DNA from: Branchipolynoe longqiensis
Lineage: Eukaryota; Annelida; Polychaeta; Phyllodocida; Polynoidae
Length of the DNA stretch: 64,000 nucleotides
Direction: 5' to 3'
Assembly: GCA_030323885.1 (NCBI GenBank)
Contig: CM059199.1
Span: 43,833,347 to 43,897,346, forward strand
Position 1 is the first letter of the stretch. Each line of letters begins with the position of its first letter. The translations under genes were made by a program, and so were the position numbers. Shown in pieces: positions 12,181 through 25,090 of this stretch. Under the pieces are notes generated by a model, which was not told the origin of the DNA, made no database searches, and worked only from the letters and a program-made list of their open reading frames with translations.

Positions 12181-12303
12181 CATATTAAGCATCGGTTCCC
12201 TGCAATAGAGAGGTCCACTCGGAAAGTGTCACAAAGCTTACTATGAATATTATTAGTAGTAACCAGGACAGTAGTAACCAGGAAGCCCTTTCTCAGGTAG
12301 AAG

Positions 12304-12658
12304 TTAAAGTTGCATAGTCCGATGGTTTTGATTTTCTGTCATTTTCTGAGATAAATATATTAGATTGATCATTATAATCTATCTTACTTTAGCTTGAAGT
12401 AACTCTGCTTGAAAATGACTAATTTAGGAGATATTTGAAGTGAAAACATGGTAATTTAATTTTGGCAAGCTTGCCAAAACTCTGACCACATAGGCTTCAG
12501 TAGTAACCAGTTCTGCTAAATGGCCTCAGTAGTCCCTTCTATGTAGCATCAAATGCTTAATAACTGCACCAGTATCTAAGTTGCATATGTAGGTTCAAAT
12601 TGACATAAGGGCTTAGCTTTTCAAAATTTGATGCTTTCATCGGACTATGTAACTTTAA
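12304..12658. mobile_element. MITE, GCATAGTCCGATG family
   Basis: TIR ttaaagttgcatagtccgat at the left and the matching catcggactatgtaacttta at the right. The core contains the near-palindrome ttggcaagcttgccaaaact and aggcttcagtagtaacc. Confidence 0.85.
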
Positions 12659-12719
12659 TCATTTCTCATTTATTTAATCATGTTAGGTCATTATACTTTA
12701 TTCTTCTTCCTGGTGGTGA

Positions 12720-12925
12720 TTGGTTGGTTGTTGGAGTTATACATCCTGGCAACATCAAAGGTCATATCAGGATTGGTACCGACTTGTGACAGTGCACACT
12801 CATTATAACTGTATAGTACTGCCCCACTGGGAGACCAGGCTGCCAGCACCATGACCTGCTATCCCACTCAGTCACATTATCCTGACACTGAGCCAACCAG
12901 TACTTGCCCTATTCTAATAATCAGG
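12720..12925 (-). mobile_element. SINE family A, 3' part
   Basis: Tail gttggttgttggagttatac with the body through ctgacactgagccaacc. The head is missing. Confidence 0.75.
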
Positions 12926-13402
12926 AAAAACACGAAGACAGCAAGTATAATTATGGTAACTTTAACCAAGGTAAGGTTGAAACGTCCGGTTACACAATGT
13001 CAGCTCACAAGTGCTTATAAACGAGGGTAGAGATGCTATGGCCCTACCAAATGTCATACGTGGGGTGGGTGGGAGGCCAATTTTAAAGTCTGGTCAAAGT
13101 CTCCTGGCTCCTCCAGTCGTAATGACAGAAACCCACTGCTACGTCGCCTTATATAGCTAACTTGTACCCAGAAAGATGCGTGTCGACAGTTTAAGCACAC
13201 TGCCTGCTATGTCATCAGAACCTGAGATCCACGGCGGCGAGGCTAACTAACAAACCGCTAGTCGGCGACTGAGTTAAATACGTAGTTCTGACGAGTTCCG
13301 CTAGTCGGCGCCAAAGACGTCCTGGCTACTGGCACGCCTTGTACTGTCTTTGTGATCCTGATTACCCGCAATGCCAAAGCATTACGCATAATGGGAACCA
13401 CC

Positions 13403-13541
13403 TGGCTAGGAAGCGACCATTATCAATTTGTATGTCATTGGTTTGACTGGACCATGGTTCAGACATCGTGGGTTCGAATCCCAAGATCTACCAAAACGGG
13501 AGACGGACGCGAACACTCGTTCGGCCATCCCGTCTCGTGGT
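13403..13541 (-). mobile_element. SINE head fragment
   Basis: Minus-strand tRNA-like head (ggatggccgaacgagt, B box gggattcgaacccacg) plus aatgacatacaaattgataa and the start of the body. Confidence 0.65.
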
Positions 13542-14399
13542 GACGTATGATGAGGGGAAGGGAAAATTATCTATTCGATATTAACCCAGTTGAGAAGATC
13601 TCATTTGACCGTGAACCCTTAATTGGCTGATCTTATTACTGCGGTACATTCATACCCCACTCGTGAGGAGTAATTGACCACCTCTCTCTATGCTGCACCC
13701 TAGTGGAGATTAATCGTAGTGAGACCTAACGCTGGCAGGTATCTCACCTGATCGTGTGAGATGGCATGAGATCAGAGCGCAGGCCGCGTTCCCGGAGGCT
13801 CACCGCGCATGCTCCCAGTGATTGAATATCCAGGTGGAGGACCACTAGTGGTTGCCTACGTCACGATGACGGCACATGACGTAAAGTCACGGACCGTCAT
13901 CGTGTGTCACGTCACTCACGTGCGTGACTGCGTTAGCGTTTCTTACATAACGTTCCACCACAGACGACATTTAGTGGAGATTTTTCGCGTTCAAAGGTGA
14001 AACCTTCCTTCTTCTTGTGATTTATTCACCTTTTAAGAAATGAATTGATATACCCTGCTCATAACGGATAAGTGTGCGAACAGTGTTAGTACCCCTTGAT
14101 TTCATTGCTGGGCAGCACTAATCCAATTTGCTTTAAATATTTTGAATTTTGTTTTAGTAATAATTGAGGTTTTCTTGCTTCTTGTTTATGGCTTGTAAAC
14201 CCCTACACACACATATGTAAGTGAAGCTATACTTTGTGTTAGTACATTTAAACATCATCTGTTTTTCTGGGTTACATTATTTTTTAGTCGTTTCTTAGCC
14301 ACTTGAATATAGTCTTTGCTCAGTTTCAAGATGTCAGCTTGAGAGCACCACTCGAGGTCATGGGAGACATTTTATATTGCTAAACTGAAAAAAACGCAC
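13542..14399. other. No recognised gene
   Basis: Unique sequence. A small open frame at 13809-14000 has no recognisable domain. Confidence 0.5.
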
Positions 14400-14850
14400 G
14401 GTGGCTGAATCGGTAGAGCGCAGTCCTTCCGTACAGGAGATCGGGAGTTCAATTCCAGGTCGAGTCAAACCAATGACTCACAAAATTGATACTTGTTCCT
14501 TCCTAGCTTGAGGTTTGTGACGTATACGTATAGCAACCGGCAACTCGGACCACCTTGCGACCTCCTGATCCCCGTGACGTCACTTAGGCATTGTGGCATT
14601 GTATGGAATGGAAATAAACTAGTAGCTATCAGGGAATTACCGGGTTCAGACTCTACATATTTCACAGTGCTCAACATTAATAGGATAGGGCAATGACTGG
14701 TTAGGTCAGTGTCAGGATAATGTGACTGAGTGGGCTATTGGGTATTGGTGCTGGCATACTGATTTCCCGCTAGCACTATAAAGTTCTCATGAATGTGCAG
14801 TGTCACAAGGCAGTAACCGTCCTGGCATGACCTTAGATGAAAATAACAAA
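14400..14850 (+). mobile_element. SINE family A interrupted by a 157-bp insertion
   Basis: The head (ggtggctgaatcggtagagc, B box gagttcaattccagg) and body start are normal to about 14511. An unrelated segment of about 157 bp follows. The SINE resumes at ctcaacattaataggatagg and continues to the tail cttagatg. Confidence 0.7.
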
Positions 14851-15039
14851 ATGCTGAAGTGGTTGAGAAAGAGTATATATACTCTGCCGGGAATAATGAT
14901 ATTAATTCCCCATCTAACATTTTTAATCTGACTGTCAGTGCCGGTCTGGAGGGAGAAGTGACTAGATGCAGCAGGTATCGGGATGATCAGGAGCCACTCA
15001 CAGGTGGCGCCGGTGTAGCAGAAGCAGGAACTAACTCGT

Positions 15040-15690
15040 GACAGTAGTATAATAGGTAGTAACTAATAATAATATAGGGACAAAATCACACTTGCTATCC
15101 GGAACGCACGTTGTCCACACATCTCTCTATCTCCTCTCCGCTGGCCTTGCTCCTCCTTGATATCTGAAAAGAGTTCCAGGAGGGGGAACCCGCCAGTGTT
15201 TCACTTTTTACTCTTACTCTGTCCGTGTCTTTGGCTCTCTGGATGGTCGCCAGAGAGAAAATAGACACGGTCCTTTTAGTCAACTCTCCTCATCTCTCTT
15301 TCCTAGACTCTACCCTTTTTTCCCCACCCAGGCATACTTCTCCGCCTGACCAAGGCAGTTGTGTGCTTGGGTGGGACCCTTTACCTTTAGGTTTCTCTTG
15401 CTTTGTTCTCGTTGCTGGAACCTCTGGACCCATCTTTACCCGCCCTTCCTCGGAAACCCTTGCTGCTGTCTGCTGGATACAAGTGCTGATTCTGGACCAC
15501 CCCAACGACTCGTTGTTTAATCATTCTAAAGACATCCTCCAGCTTCTACAACCGTCCCACCAGAAGATTATTCTTCAATCAAAGATTGGGCTGATTTATC
15601 GGAGCCTCTCTATAATGTTGCAGTTCTGCAACCGGTAACCGTTGTAAGGTTACAAACAACCCAGTATCTATCTAGAGAAAGGGACTGATA
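15040..15690 (-). repeat. Dispersed repeat R620 (copy 1)
   Basis: Homologous to 61597-62232 in the opposite orientation. Shared blocks include gttaccggttgcagaactgc, gagaggctccgataaatc, cacttg-atccagcag and ggtccggatagcaagtg. Both copies keep a related peptide reading (DTDRVxVxSE... and a terminal VxxVRSG), but frames are broken, so I call it a repeat rather than a gene. Confidence 0.65.
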
Positions 15691-15760
15691 AGTGGGAGTG
15701 TCCTTGTCTATATTCCCATAATAGATAATAGAGCACACACATATATGTATATATATATAT

Positions 15761-15942
15761 ACAGTAAAACCTCTCTAACCGACCACCTCCACAGATTGAC
15801 CACTCCCCTATATCGATCGCTTTATTTGGTTCTCAAACACTACCATTATAACCATATTATAACCTCCCTAAACCGACCAGCCCCCTAAATGGAACACTTA
15901 ATTTCGGTCCCAAGGTCGGTCGATTTAGAGAGGTTTTACTGT
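15761..15942. mobile_element. Mariner/pogo-like MITE
   Basis: TIR acagtaaaacctctctaa at the left and ttagagaggttttactgt at the right, embedded in TA-rich DNA as expected for a TA target. About 182 bp, non-coding. Confidence 0.8.
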
Positions 15943-16065
15943 GTATACATATATATGTATATATATATATATATGTATATATGTGTCTCTGTGTGGGTAT
16001 GATGCATAGGCAGGGTAATACCAGTAGGTATTACGCTAATAAAATTGGCATGGATGTGCTTGTTC

Positions 16066-16700
16066 AAGTTGCATAATCGCATGGTTTTTAGTTTCTGCTG
16101 TATGTGTTAAGGTAAATATAGGCCTACTATAGTGGCAATTGCAATACCTCAGGGAGTTTGATGCCCCTGCCCTGCAGAATTGTAAACCACTGCCTTGTAG
16201 TACAGGTTCTTGACAGGCCCGAAGGCTGAGGGAGCAAACCCTAAAGAGAAAACCATGTCACTGTGGCAGCATCAAGGGCCATTGATGTATGGAACTCCCA
16301 ACATCTCCCAACCAGCCACTGCAGGGACAAATAGTTTTGCGCCTGTCTGGACATGTTCTTCCTGGTTTGAGATCTCTATTTGCTCCCCGAGAGAGTGCCG
16401 CTGGTAACTTGCAAAAGCCAGCAGGACTTTAACACTTTTGCCGGCAGCTTTCATGAAATGTACAACTGCACAAAGGAGAGCGACAGTCAAATGATGAAAG
16501 CAGTCTTTGTTGCATCGCGACCGACAGCATGATGATGATGATGATAGTGGGACCTGCCACACAGAATACAAAATCGGCATACAGTTCTACATAAGGGTGT
16601 AGGCGTAGGTGCAGGTGTATGTGCATCGTTCAATGTGTTTATTATTCTATCACAGTATAGGTGCGGGTGTCTGTGTGTCCCCACTTGCACGGCGGTATCC
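16066..16700. repeat. Mixed degenerate repeats
   Basis: 16066-16160 is a fragment of the GCATAGTCCGATG MITE. 16372-16460 (ctatttgctccccgagagag, gccgctggtaacttgcaaaa) recurs at 36893-36990. (GAT)n lies at 16528-16545. No gene recognised. Confidence 0.55.
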
Positions 16701-17184
16701 GTGTGGTGGTTTCAGCGGGTTCCCGTGCTCAGAGGTGTCCCTCGCTTCTGCGCTGCTTCTGCGCATGCGCGGATTTCGCATCAACGGGCCGTAATCGATT
16801 AACACGACCCGGGCGACTCGGGTCATCCGAGTCGTCAGAAATTCAAATAGAACACGGCGAGTGGAGTCGACAAATACACGTGCCATGTGCATAAAAAGAA
16901 TAACTTAGATTAATTAAATGGAAATATAGGTAAACTGGGCCATCATAAAATACTTTAAATCCTATTTTGCTGTATTTTTTATCGGTTATTAAAAAAAAAA
17001 AAAAAGATTGTCCACCCGAGCGCGGAGAAGCGTATTCGATTATTCGACCCGAGTTTGTAGGATGTGCGCATGCGCCAATAAGTGGCTCAGGTGACCCGAG
17101 TTGATGCGAAATCCGCGCATGCGCAGAAGCAGCGCAGAAGCGAGGGACACCTCTGAGCACGGGAACCCGCTGAAACCACCACAC
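16701..17184. mobile_element. Foldback element with 83-bp arms
   Basis: Left arm 16701-16783 (gtgtggtggtttcagcgggt ... gcgcatgcgcggatttcgca) is the near-exact reverse complement of 17101-17184. The core holds poly-A and a second small palindrome (gactcgggtcatccgagtc). Confidence 0.85.
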
Positions 17185-17580
17185 CGGGGTGAGACTAAAG
17201 CAATAAAGCTGACAGCAACGATTCGTTCCCGGCCACGGCTCGGCCCAGCCCGGCCCGGCCCGGCACTCCACTACCGCCCCCTGATGGCCGAATGGGCGAC
17301 CCACGCCGTGACGTGGCGTGTCGGGTTCCGCTGTGACACACCAGGTGGCGCGACGACCGAGTGACAACGCGGGCGGCAAACCCGGCGCAGAAACAGCCGA
17401 GGTGACGTCTGCTCAAAGTGAGCAACGAGCTAGGCCCCGCCCACCTGTCAGTCAACCTCTGACGTCACCTTATGCCAGCCGACGCAGGCGCATGGAGGTG
17501 GGGGGGGGGGGGGGACAAGCATTGTGTCAGGTATATCTTTCAACACTTTTCTTTCGAGACACCAAAATGTATAGGAAATT

Positions 17581-17852
17581 GTTTGAGTTTTAGTTCCTGG
17601 CAACGTCTAAGGTTATATCACATGGTCATGGTGACTTTATAGTGCTGCCCCACTGGGATACCAGGCTGCCCACACCATGGCCTGATATCCCACTCACTCA
17701 CATTATCCTGACACTGAGCCAACCAGTCCTTACCCTATCATATTATTAATAATGCTGAGCGCCTGGCTAGGAAGTAGCAGGTATCAATTTTGTAAGTCAT
17801 TAGTTTGCCTCGATTGGAAACCGAACTCCCGGCCTTCCGCACAGGAAGCCTG
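17581..17852 (-). mobile_element. tRNA-derived SINE, family A
   Basis: Minus-strand copy. Tail gttcctggcaacgtctaagg, body with ctgccccactgggatacc, and head ending ggccttccgcacaggaagcc. Confidence 0.8.
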
Positions 17853-17867
17853 CCCTATGCATCAAGT

Positions 17868-18115
17868 TTCTCAAAAGTTAATCATTTATATTTAAAAGTT
17901 ACTTTAACCTGGAGAGAAAACAAGCCAACTTAGTTTTAGCAAGCATGTCCAAATTCTGACACCATAGGATTCAGCAGTAACATGCTATATTATAAATTTA
18001 ATAATAATAGTATTAAATTGGCTTAGCATCCCCTTCTATGCAGACACAATTGCTTACTAAAAGTGTAACAGTAAAGGCTGGATATGTAGGATCAAATCGA
18101 AGGGAGGGTTTCAAT
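17868..18115. mobile_element. Degenerate MITE, GCATAGTCCGATG family
   Basis: Retains ttagttttagcaagcatgtc, ctgacaccataggattcag and cccttctatgcagacac. The TIRs are eroded. Confidence 0.55.
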
Positions 18116-18469
18116 CAAGCATAACAAATTAATTGTATTTCCATCCCAGTAAATTGCTGTCTACATTTAATTGAATATACTACATGAAACACAACATGTT
18201 AGTATGTATTTATTAGATATCCATTACATACAACACGTGAGTATTTTTTAAGCATTTTGCATAGTGAATCCTGTTTAAACTTCTTATATCCGGGTCTCGA
18301 GGTTCCGCTGCAATCGTCATACTGAGGGGAGCGGTGTCGCCACCTCTCGGGGAACAATGGAACTACCTTCATAGACCCAGATATAATAATCTTCAACTCG
18401 GTGAGCTAAGCTTACACAAATCAATTTTGTCATGTATAACTAATATCTAGCATTGCGGATACTATTCTA

Positions 18470-18660
18470 TCTAAGTATATATATATGTATATATATTATA
18501 TATATATATATATATATATTCTATGTTTACAAATGCACAACGTATATTATATTTATATCAGTCTACATAGCAATAGGTGCACTTACAGTTACACCTATGT
18601 ATATGTCATGCAAGAGTACAGTAATATATTTATATATTCATATATTGTTGTTGTATTAGT
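18470..18660. repeat. AT-rich microsatellite region
   Basis: (TA)n and related tracts; phantom Tyr/Ile-rich frames only. Confidence 0.8.
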
Positions 18661-18788
18661 AAAAAGATCATTTATATCATACTGCAATGAACAACTGGTA
18701 AACAGGCTATTTACACACATTGCATTCAGATTGAATGAATGTAAAAAGATGCTCTTATGTAATGCCTACATAAGTTATCCGTAATTAT

Positions 18789-20608
18789 GTAGCAGTCACA
18801 CTACGACGACAATGGGAGGACGACAGCCCGGCGGCTGGAATTTTGAGAAATCACGACGACATGCAAATTCGGGCTAAATTGGACAACAATCGGACGACAT
18901 CCGGACGACATTCGGACGACATCGGGACAACAGACGGGATGACAGCGGGACGACAGTGTCTGTGTGTCTGTGTCTGTGTGTGTGTGACTCTGTGTCTCTG
19001 TGTGTGTCTCTATGTGTGTGTCTGTGTATATGTGTGTCTGTGTCTATGTGTGTGTTTGTGTCTATGTGTGTCTATGGGTGTGTATGTGTGCGTGTCTGTG
19101 TGTGTGTCTGTGTGCCTGTGTGTGTATGTGTCTGTGTGTGTATGTGTGTGTATGTGTGTGTGACTCTGTGTCTCTGTGTGTGTCTCTATGTGTGTGTCTG
19201 TGTCTCTGTGTGTCTGTGTATATGTGTGTGTCTGTGTATATGTGTGTCTATGTGTGTTTGTGTCTGTGTGTGTATGTGTGTCTGTGTGTGTCTGTGTATG
19301 TGTGTGTATGCGTCTGTGTATGTGTGTGTGTGTCTGTGTCTCTGTGTGTGCCTCACTCTCACTCTCAGTCTGTCTCTGACTCTGACTCTCCCTCTCAGTC
19401 TGACTCTCACTCTCACTCTCAGTCTGACTCTCACTCTCACTCTCAGTCTGACTCTGTGTCTGTGTGTCTGTGTGTGTCTCTGTGTTTCTGTGTGTCTCTG
19501 TGTCTCTGAGAGTGAGTCAGAGTGAGAGTGAGAGTCAGACTGAGAGTCAGAGTGAGAGTCAGACTGAGAGTGAGAGTGAGAGTCAGACTGAGAGTGAGAG
19601 TCAGAGTCAGACTGAGAGTGAGAGTCAGACTGAGAGTGAGAGTCAGAGTCAGACTGAGAGTGAGAGTCAGACTGAGAGTGAGAGTGAGAGTCAGAGTCAG
19701 ACTGAGAGTGAGAGTGAGAGTCAGACTGAGAGTGAGAGTGAGAGTCAGACTGAGAGTGAGAGTCAGACTGAGAGTGAGAGTCAGACTGAGAGTGAGAGTC
19801 AGACTGAGAGTGAGAGTCAGACTGAGAGTGAGAGTCAGACTGAGAGTCAGAGTGAGAGTCAGACTGAGAGTGAGAGTGAGAGTCAGACTGAGAGTGAGAG
19901 TCAGACTGAGAGTGAGAGTCAGACTGAGAGTGAGAGTGAGAGTCAGAGTCAGACTGAGAGTGAGAGTGAGGCACACACACAGACACAGACACACACACAG
20001 ACACACACACAGACACACACATACACAGACACACACACAGAGACACAGATACAGACACAGACACACACACAGACACATACACACACAGACACACACATAG
20101 ACACACATAGACACACATATACACAGACACACACATAGACACAGACACACACAGACACACACACAGACACAGACACACACAGACACAGACACACACACAG
20201 ACACACACACAGACATACACATAGACACACATAGACACAGACACACATATAGACACAGACACAGAGACACACAGAGACACATACATGGAGAGAGAAGCAA
20301 CTACAGCTTAACGACAAGACGACAGTGCCGCGACAGTGCCGCGACAGTGCCGCGACAGTGCCACGACAGTGTGACAGTGCCGCGACAGTGCCACGACAGT
20401 GCCGCAACATCGGCTGTCGTCGAAGTTTTTCAACATGTCCAAAACAACTACGACAACCCGGCAACAGTCGAGAAAGTGTGGAGAAACTGGAGGTGTCGCG
20501 GAGGTGCCGCGGCGACACCTGCACGACACCTGCGCGACACCTGCGTGACACCGGAAGTCGCTGTCGCAGAGCTGTCATCGCCGCTTGTCGTCGTGGTGTG
20601 ACTGCTAC
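18789..20608. mobile_element. Giant 1.8-kb foldback element with mirrored microsatellites
   Basis: Ends gtagcagtcacactacgacg and the reverse-complementary cgtcgtggtgtgactgctac. Inside each end are cgacat/cgacag repeats. Then come (TGTGTC)n on the left (18957-19350) and (ACACAG)n on the right (19972-20280), and complementary (CACTCT)/(AGAGTG) arrays in the centre (19351-19970). The whole unit can fold as one hairpin. Long phantom frames on both strands come from these arrays. Confidence 0.85.
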
Positions 20609-20629
20609 ATTAGCACTGTACAACAGCAA

Positions 20630-20895
20630 AATGTCCCCATCCCAAACTTGGGGCCCTCATCTCAAACCTAGAGCTGTCATCCCAAATGTAGGCTCCTAAT
20701 CTCAAACCTAGGATTTTCACTCCAAACCTAGGGTCTTCACTCCAAACCTGGGGGTCTTTATTCTAAACCTAGAGTCCCCCACTACACACCCATGGTCTGC
20801 ATCCCAAATTTAGGATCCTCATCCCAAATCTAAGGTTCTTATCCTTACATAGCCCAGGGACCTCAACCCAAATATAGGGTCCTCACCCCATTTTA
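20630..20895. repeat. Minisatellite of about 27 bp
   Basis: About nine copies of ctcatcccaaacctagggtc-like units, strongly diverged. Confidence 0.75.
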
Positions 20896-20914
20896 GCCTA
20901 ACTGTATTATACTT

Positions 20915-21185
20915 GTGTGTGTTGTTGTTTTACATCCTAGCAACATCCAAGGTAATATCAGGATAGGGATGCCTACTGTTTGTGTGTGGTTGTTTTACGT
21001 CCTAGCAACATCTAAGGTCATATCAGGACGGGGATGCTCACTGTTTGTTTGTGTGTTGTTGTTTTACATCCTGGCAACATCTAAGGTAATAGCAGGATGG
21101 GGATGCCTACTGGTTGTTTGTGTGTTGTTTTTTTACCTCCTAGCAACATCTAAGGTCATATCGGAACTGGGATGGTTACTGACAT
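20915..21185 (-). repeat. Tandem array of SINE family A tails
   Basis: Four consecutive copies of a unit of about 65 bp containing tgttgttttacatcctagca and acatctaaggtcatatcagg, i.e. only the 3' end of the SINE, separated by gatgcctactgtttgtttg. Confidence 0.8.
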
Positions 21186-22828
21186 AGTCAGTCACCATCA
21201 TGTGTGTAGCATGATATTGAATGAATACATATCTCAAAAGTTATACATTTTATACCTAGGTGGGCCCATTATACCCTTTCTTTGGTAAGCAGTTCTTATT
21301 CATCTGAATAAATCTTTCAACTGTCTTGAGGCACTTTGCTTCCGTCTTGATGCACTTTTCTTCCAGCCACGTTAAACTCCAGTTATTTACACTATTTAAT
21401 TGCAGGAACATATTATTTGAAAGATAAACTATTGCCATTACGTTTAGCTACCTAAGTGGCTAGCCTGTATCTATTTGGGTTCAAGCCTTTGGTGTATGCT
21501 TCTAAGTTAAGGGAGGCCATGTTTTAGGTGGTTTCCTATTAAGGGTCATGTGGGTACAGTTCGGATGTAGGTCAAATGCAAATTTGGCTAACTATGTGGT
21601 TTTAGTGTTCACACCTACTATCTAGTCCAATTCAAGCATTCAGTGTGTGCATTAACCTACTGGTGGTATTTGGTGGTGGTGGTGGTGTTGGTGGTGGTGG
21701 GGGGGGGGGGTTCTATGAAGGATTGTGTGAGCACAATCTGAATGTAGGTAAAAGAGTAAAGGATGTATGGGTAGGTTTTCTCGGGGAAACCGGGTAGGAT
21801 GAATATGTGCAGGATTATTCGTGTAGCATTCTACATTGTTAGTTCCTCTATATATGTCGCTACTTGATGTTTAAGTGAGGGGTAGATGAGCTGCGGATGA
21901 GCTACATTTGTCGATTGAAAGACATTATCTTAGCGAATGACAGCTTTAAAAAAAATCAAATTAGTTTGATAGATGTGTGTAGCAATAATAGTGCAGTGTT
22001 GTCCATTGATATTTCCTGTACTTAAGGATTAATATGTATTTCAATAAATCAATTCTTCCAAGCAATCACATTCCCTAAAACTGTCAATTTAAATTAAAGC
22101 CAATCGTACTGTTCATTCACTGTGATGTTTGGTAGTACCTACTTGACAACAAATTAATGACCACACTTCCATAGCTGAGCCTGTCTCTAAAGGTGATAAC
22201 TCTCTTTTTTGTTGTCCATTGTAACGATTGACACAAAGCAGCACAGAAACGGTTACACTGAAAACACAAGGACATTTGCTTCAAATCAATATGTATTCTA
22301 TTGGGATTATGAAACACCATGTAACAAACAAATCAGTTTATCCTAAGCAAATGCATAAGCAGATAGTATGTTGATCGTTACAATGGACAAAGTTTTGTCC
22401 CATATTGCTTAGCACCTTTTGAGACAGTCTCGGCTACTAACGCATCTATGCATTTATATAGCACAAAGAGAGCAACTGTCGTTGTGCACACATGAATGAA
22501 TACTGCAACAAGCCTTCTTCTGAATTTTAGATTGGTTATTCAGCAGTGCCATTAGACATCCAGCAATGTGATACATGGGTACCTTCTTCCAAACCGAATG
22601 GAACTCGTACCATACGACGTCACTAGAATACAGTTCTATGCTGAATAGTGATGTAGATATGTACATAATGCACTGTTAAGCCAACGACATGATTTGCATC
22701 AATGGATACATTCTATAAATCCTAATGAATTGCAGGGTTCATTTGAAATGGGCCTCTGGCATTCAGCACCATCCACATTAAAATCACTCGCTCCATACAG
22801 TTGCTGAGACTATTACACAATTCTATGA
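21186..22828. other. No recognised gene
   Basis: Unique AT-rich sequence. (GGT)n lies at about 21660-21712. Small open frames (for example 21256-21438 and 22454-22666, minus strand) show no domain I recognise. Confidence 0.5.
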
Positions 22829-23181
22829 TTAAAGCTGCATAGTCCGATGAAATATCAAATTCAAAATCAAACCAATTATCTCGATTTGATTTGACATATC
22901 TACCTTAGATACTGATGCACTTAGTAAGCATTTGTTTCTGCGTAGAAGGCAATATTGAGTCAATTTAACAGAACCTGTTACTGCAGAAGTCTATGTTGTC
23001 AGAGTTTTGGCAAGCATGCCAAAACTAATTTTCCACATTTGCACTCAAAATATCTCAACAGTTTACAATTTAAAATAAAAGTAACCTTGAACTAATGTAA
23101 AGTAGATACTACTGATCGATCTAATATGTTTATATCAGAAAAAATACAGAAATTCAAAACCGTTGGACTATGCAAGTTTAA
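22829..23181. mobile_element. MITE, GCATAGTCCGATG family
   Basis: TIR ttaaagctgcatagtccgat at the left and gttggactatgcaagttta at the right, with the core tggcaagcatgccaaaacta. Confidence 0.85.
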
Positions 23182-24150
23182 GTAAAACCACGTGTTTTCA
23201 ATTATATTACAAATGCATATCTGTATCTAGAATCACTTCCTTTGATTATATTACACATCCCTACATTCATGTGAAATCGTGTATTTTGCTCGTTTTTCCA
23301 CTGGCTACCCATATGTCGGCCATGTTGTACATGACTATGTTTATGTAAAGCCATGTGATTCAATTATGTTGAGCTCCGCATCAATTATTCATGGTCTCTG
23401 TCTATATTCAGAGACTGTCTATATATATACGTTCTCTGCTAAATTCCGGACTCGTGCATAGTCCTGTTTCAATATAGTGCAGCCATCTGGTGGGATCCAT
23501 CTGTACCATTATAGGGTAAACCATATCGGTGGTGCAGTCTAATGGCAGAGTTAACAACACTTGTGGTTACGTGATCTCAAAATGGATGCCACTCTGGTCA
23601 AAGTGACCAAACTCAGTAAAAATCATCCAAATTTATATGAAGTGTGTATGGTAGGCATGAAAGACATGCTATTAACAACCCATACATGATGCAGCATCAG
23701 TGGAGTATGATAGTTCACGTTGACAGCGCCAATTAAAAGAGGAGTAGTGATCAGAACGACAGTAAAACTTGACCACTCTTTGGTATTATATATAGATTGC
23801 ATAGTACATAATTATGTAGTACACGCATATATAAAAGAGTGTATTGCAATTATATTACAGATGAATATACATATATGAAATCATGGCTTTTGAATATATT
23901 ACACATATATGTACATATGTGAAACCATGTCTTTTGAATATATTATATATGCATGTGCAGATCTGAAACCATATTTACTGGATATATTACATATTTGAGT
24001 GCATATGTGAAAGCACATCTTTTGAATACATTACATGTGTCTGTGCATATGTGGAACCATGCCTTTTGATTTACTTTGCATATCCTTACACATTCTTGTG
24101 TTTTTTGATTATATGATATATGCAAATGCAGATGTCAAACGGTGTCTTTT
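23182..24150. repeat. Diverged minisatellite of about 55 bp
   Basis: Clear at 23845-24150, with weaker traces from about 23200. Units resemble attacatatatgtacatatg followed by tgaaaccatgtcttttga. 23460-23840 is unique sequence. Confidence 0.65.
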
Positions 24151-24151
24151 G

Positions 24152-24616
24152 TCAGCCTCACGAAAATGGGCCAATCGGTGGTCAATTGAAGATGTCGGCG
24201 TCGCAATTCTTAAAAGTGTAGTGCATTTCTTTGTTTCATATTAAATTATCCTAGAAACAAATAAGACATTGTATTTTCTCGACCTTTACATTCAGGATCA
24301 ATTTAAGGACTTTCCAACACCTCTGTCAATGCTAAACTATAATTATACCGATCGACGCCGACATCCAATGATCGACGCTGACAACTTTACCAGATGTCGG
24401 CATCGCAATTCTTAAAGTGTAGTGCATTTCTTTGTTCTATATTAAATTATCCTAGAAACAAATGAGGTTGTATTTTCTCGACCTTTACATTCAGGATAAA
24501 TTTAAGGACTTTCCAACACCTCTGTCAATGCTAAACTATAATTATACCGATCGACGCCGACATCCAATTATCGACGCCAACAACTTCCTCCAATTGGCCC
24601 ATTTTCGTGAGGCTGA
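24152..24616. mobile_element. MITE with internal tandem duplication (copy 1)
   Basis: A perfect 24-bp TIR starts tcagcctcacgaaaatgggc. The inside holds two copies of a module of about 190 bp (cgcaattcttaaaagtgtag ... caatgctaaactataattat). A second copy of the whole element is at 36022-36488. Confidence 0.85.
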
Positions 24617-24764
24617 CCCATATATATATATACTATTGTTGATTTATTAGTTAATTAAGCAAGAGAAGTTTCTATCGCAGACCATTGGTCTTCCTCATTC
24701 CACTGCTCCTCGCCCCATCGTAGAAATGCCAAACACCCTGATAGCTTGCGACAAGTATTCATTT

Positions 24765-24850
24765 TTAAGTATTTGGTTTCACTCGGCCAAATCCCATGAC
24801 CTACCAACATGGGAAGCGGCCATTCAACTCTTTCGGCCATCCCATCTGGT
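24765..24850 (-). mobile_element. SINE head fragment
   Basis: Minus-strand tRNA-like head (gggatggccgaaagagttg) and aaaccaaatact at the body start. Confidence 0.6.
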
Positions 24851-25090
24851 GCCTATGTATTACATATTACATATTACATATTAAATGCATATCTAGAATC
24901 ATATGAGGAGTTCAGGGACAAAACCTGGTAAATGCCAATCCAAATATTGAGATAAACATTGGAGTCAAACCTTCAAAATGTTAATTAGTTCATATTCCTA
25001 TTTTGTTGTTCATTGCTCCCGATCCGCATCATCACAAGCAAGGTGGAATTGGTGAGAATGAAACTTACCTTGAAGTAAAATCGTTTTATA

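Noticed and set aside
18843..20629. Very long open frames on both strands (Cys/Val-rich, Ser/Glu-rich, Arg/Val-rich)
   Set aside because: They are translations of TGTGTC, AGAGTG and ACACAG arrays; no start context, introns or domain.
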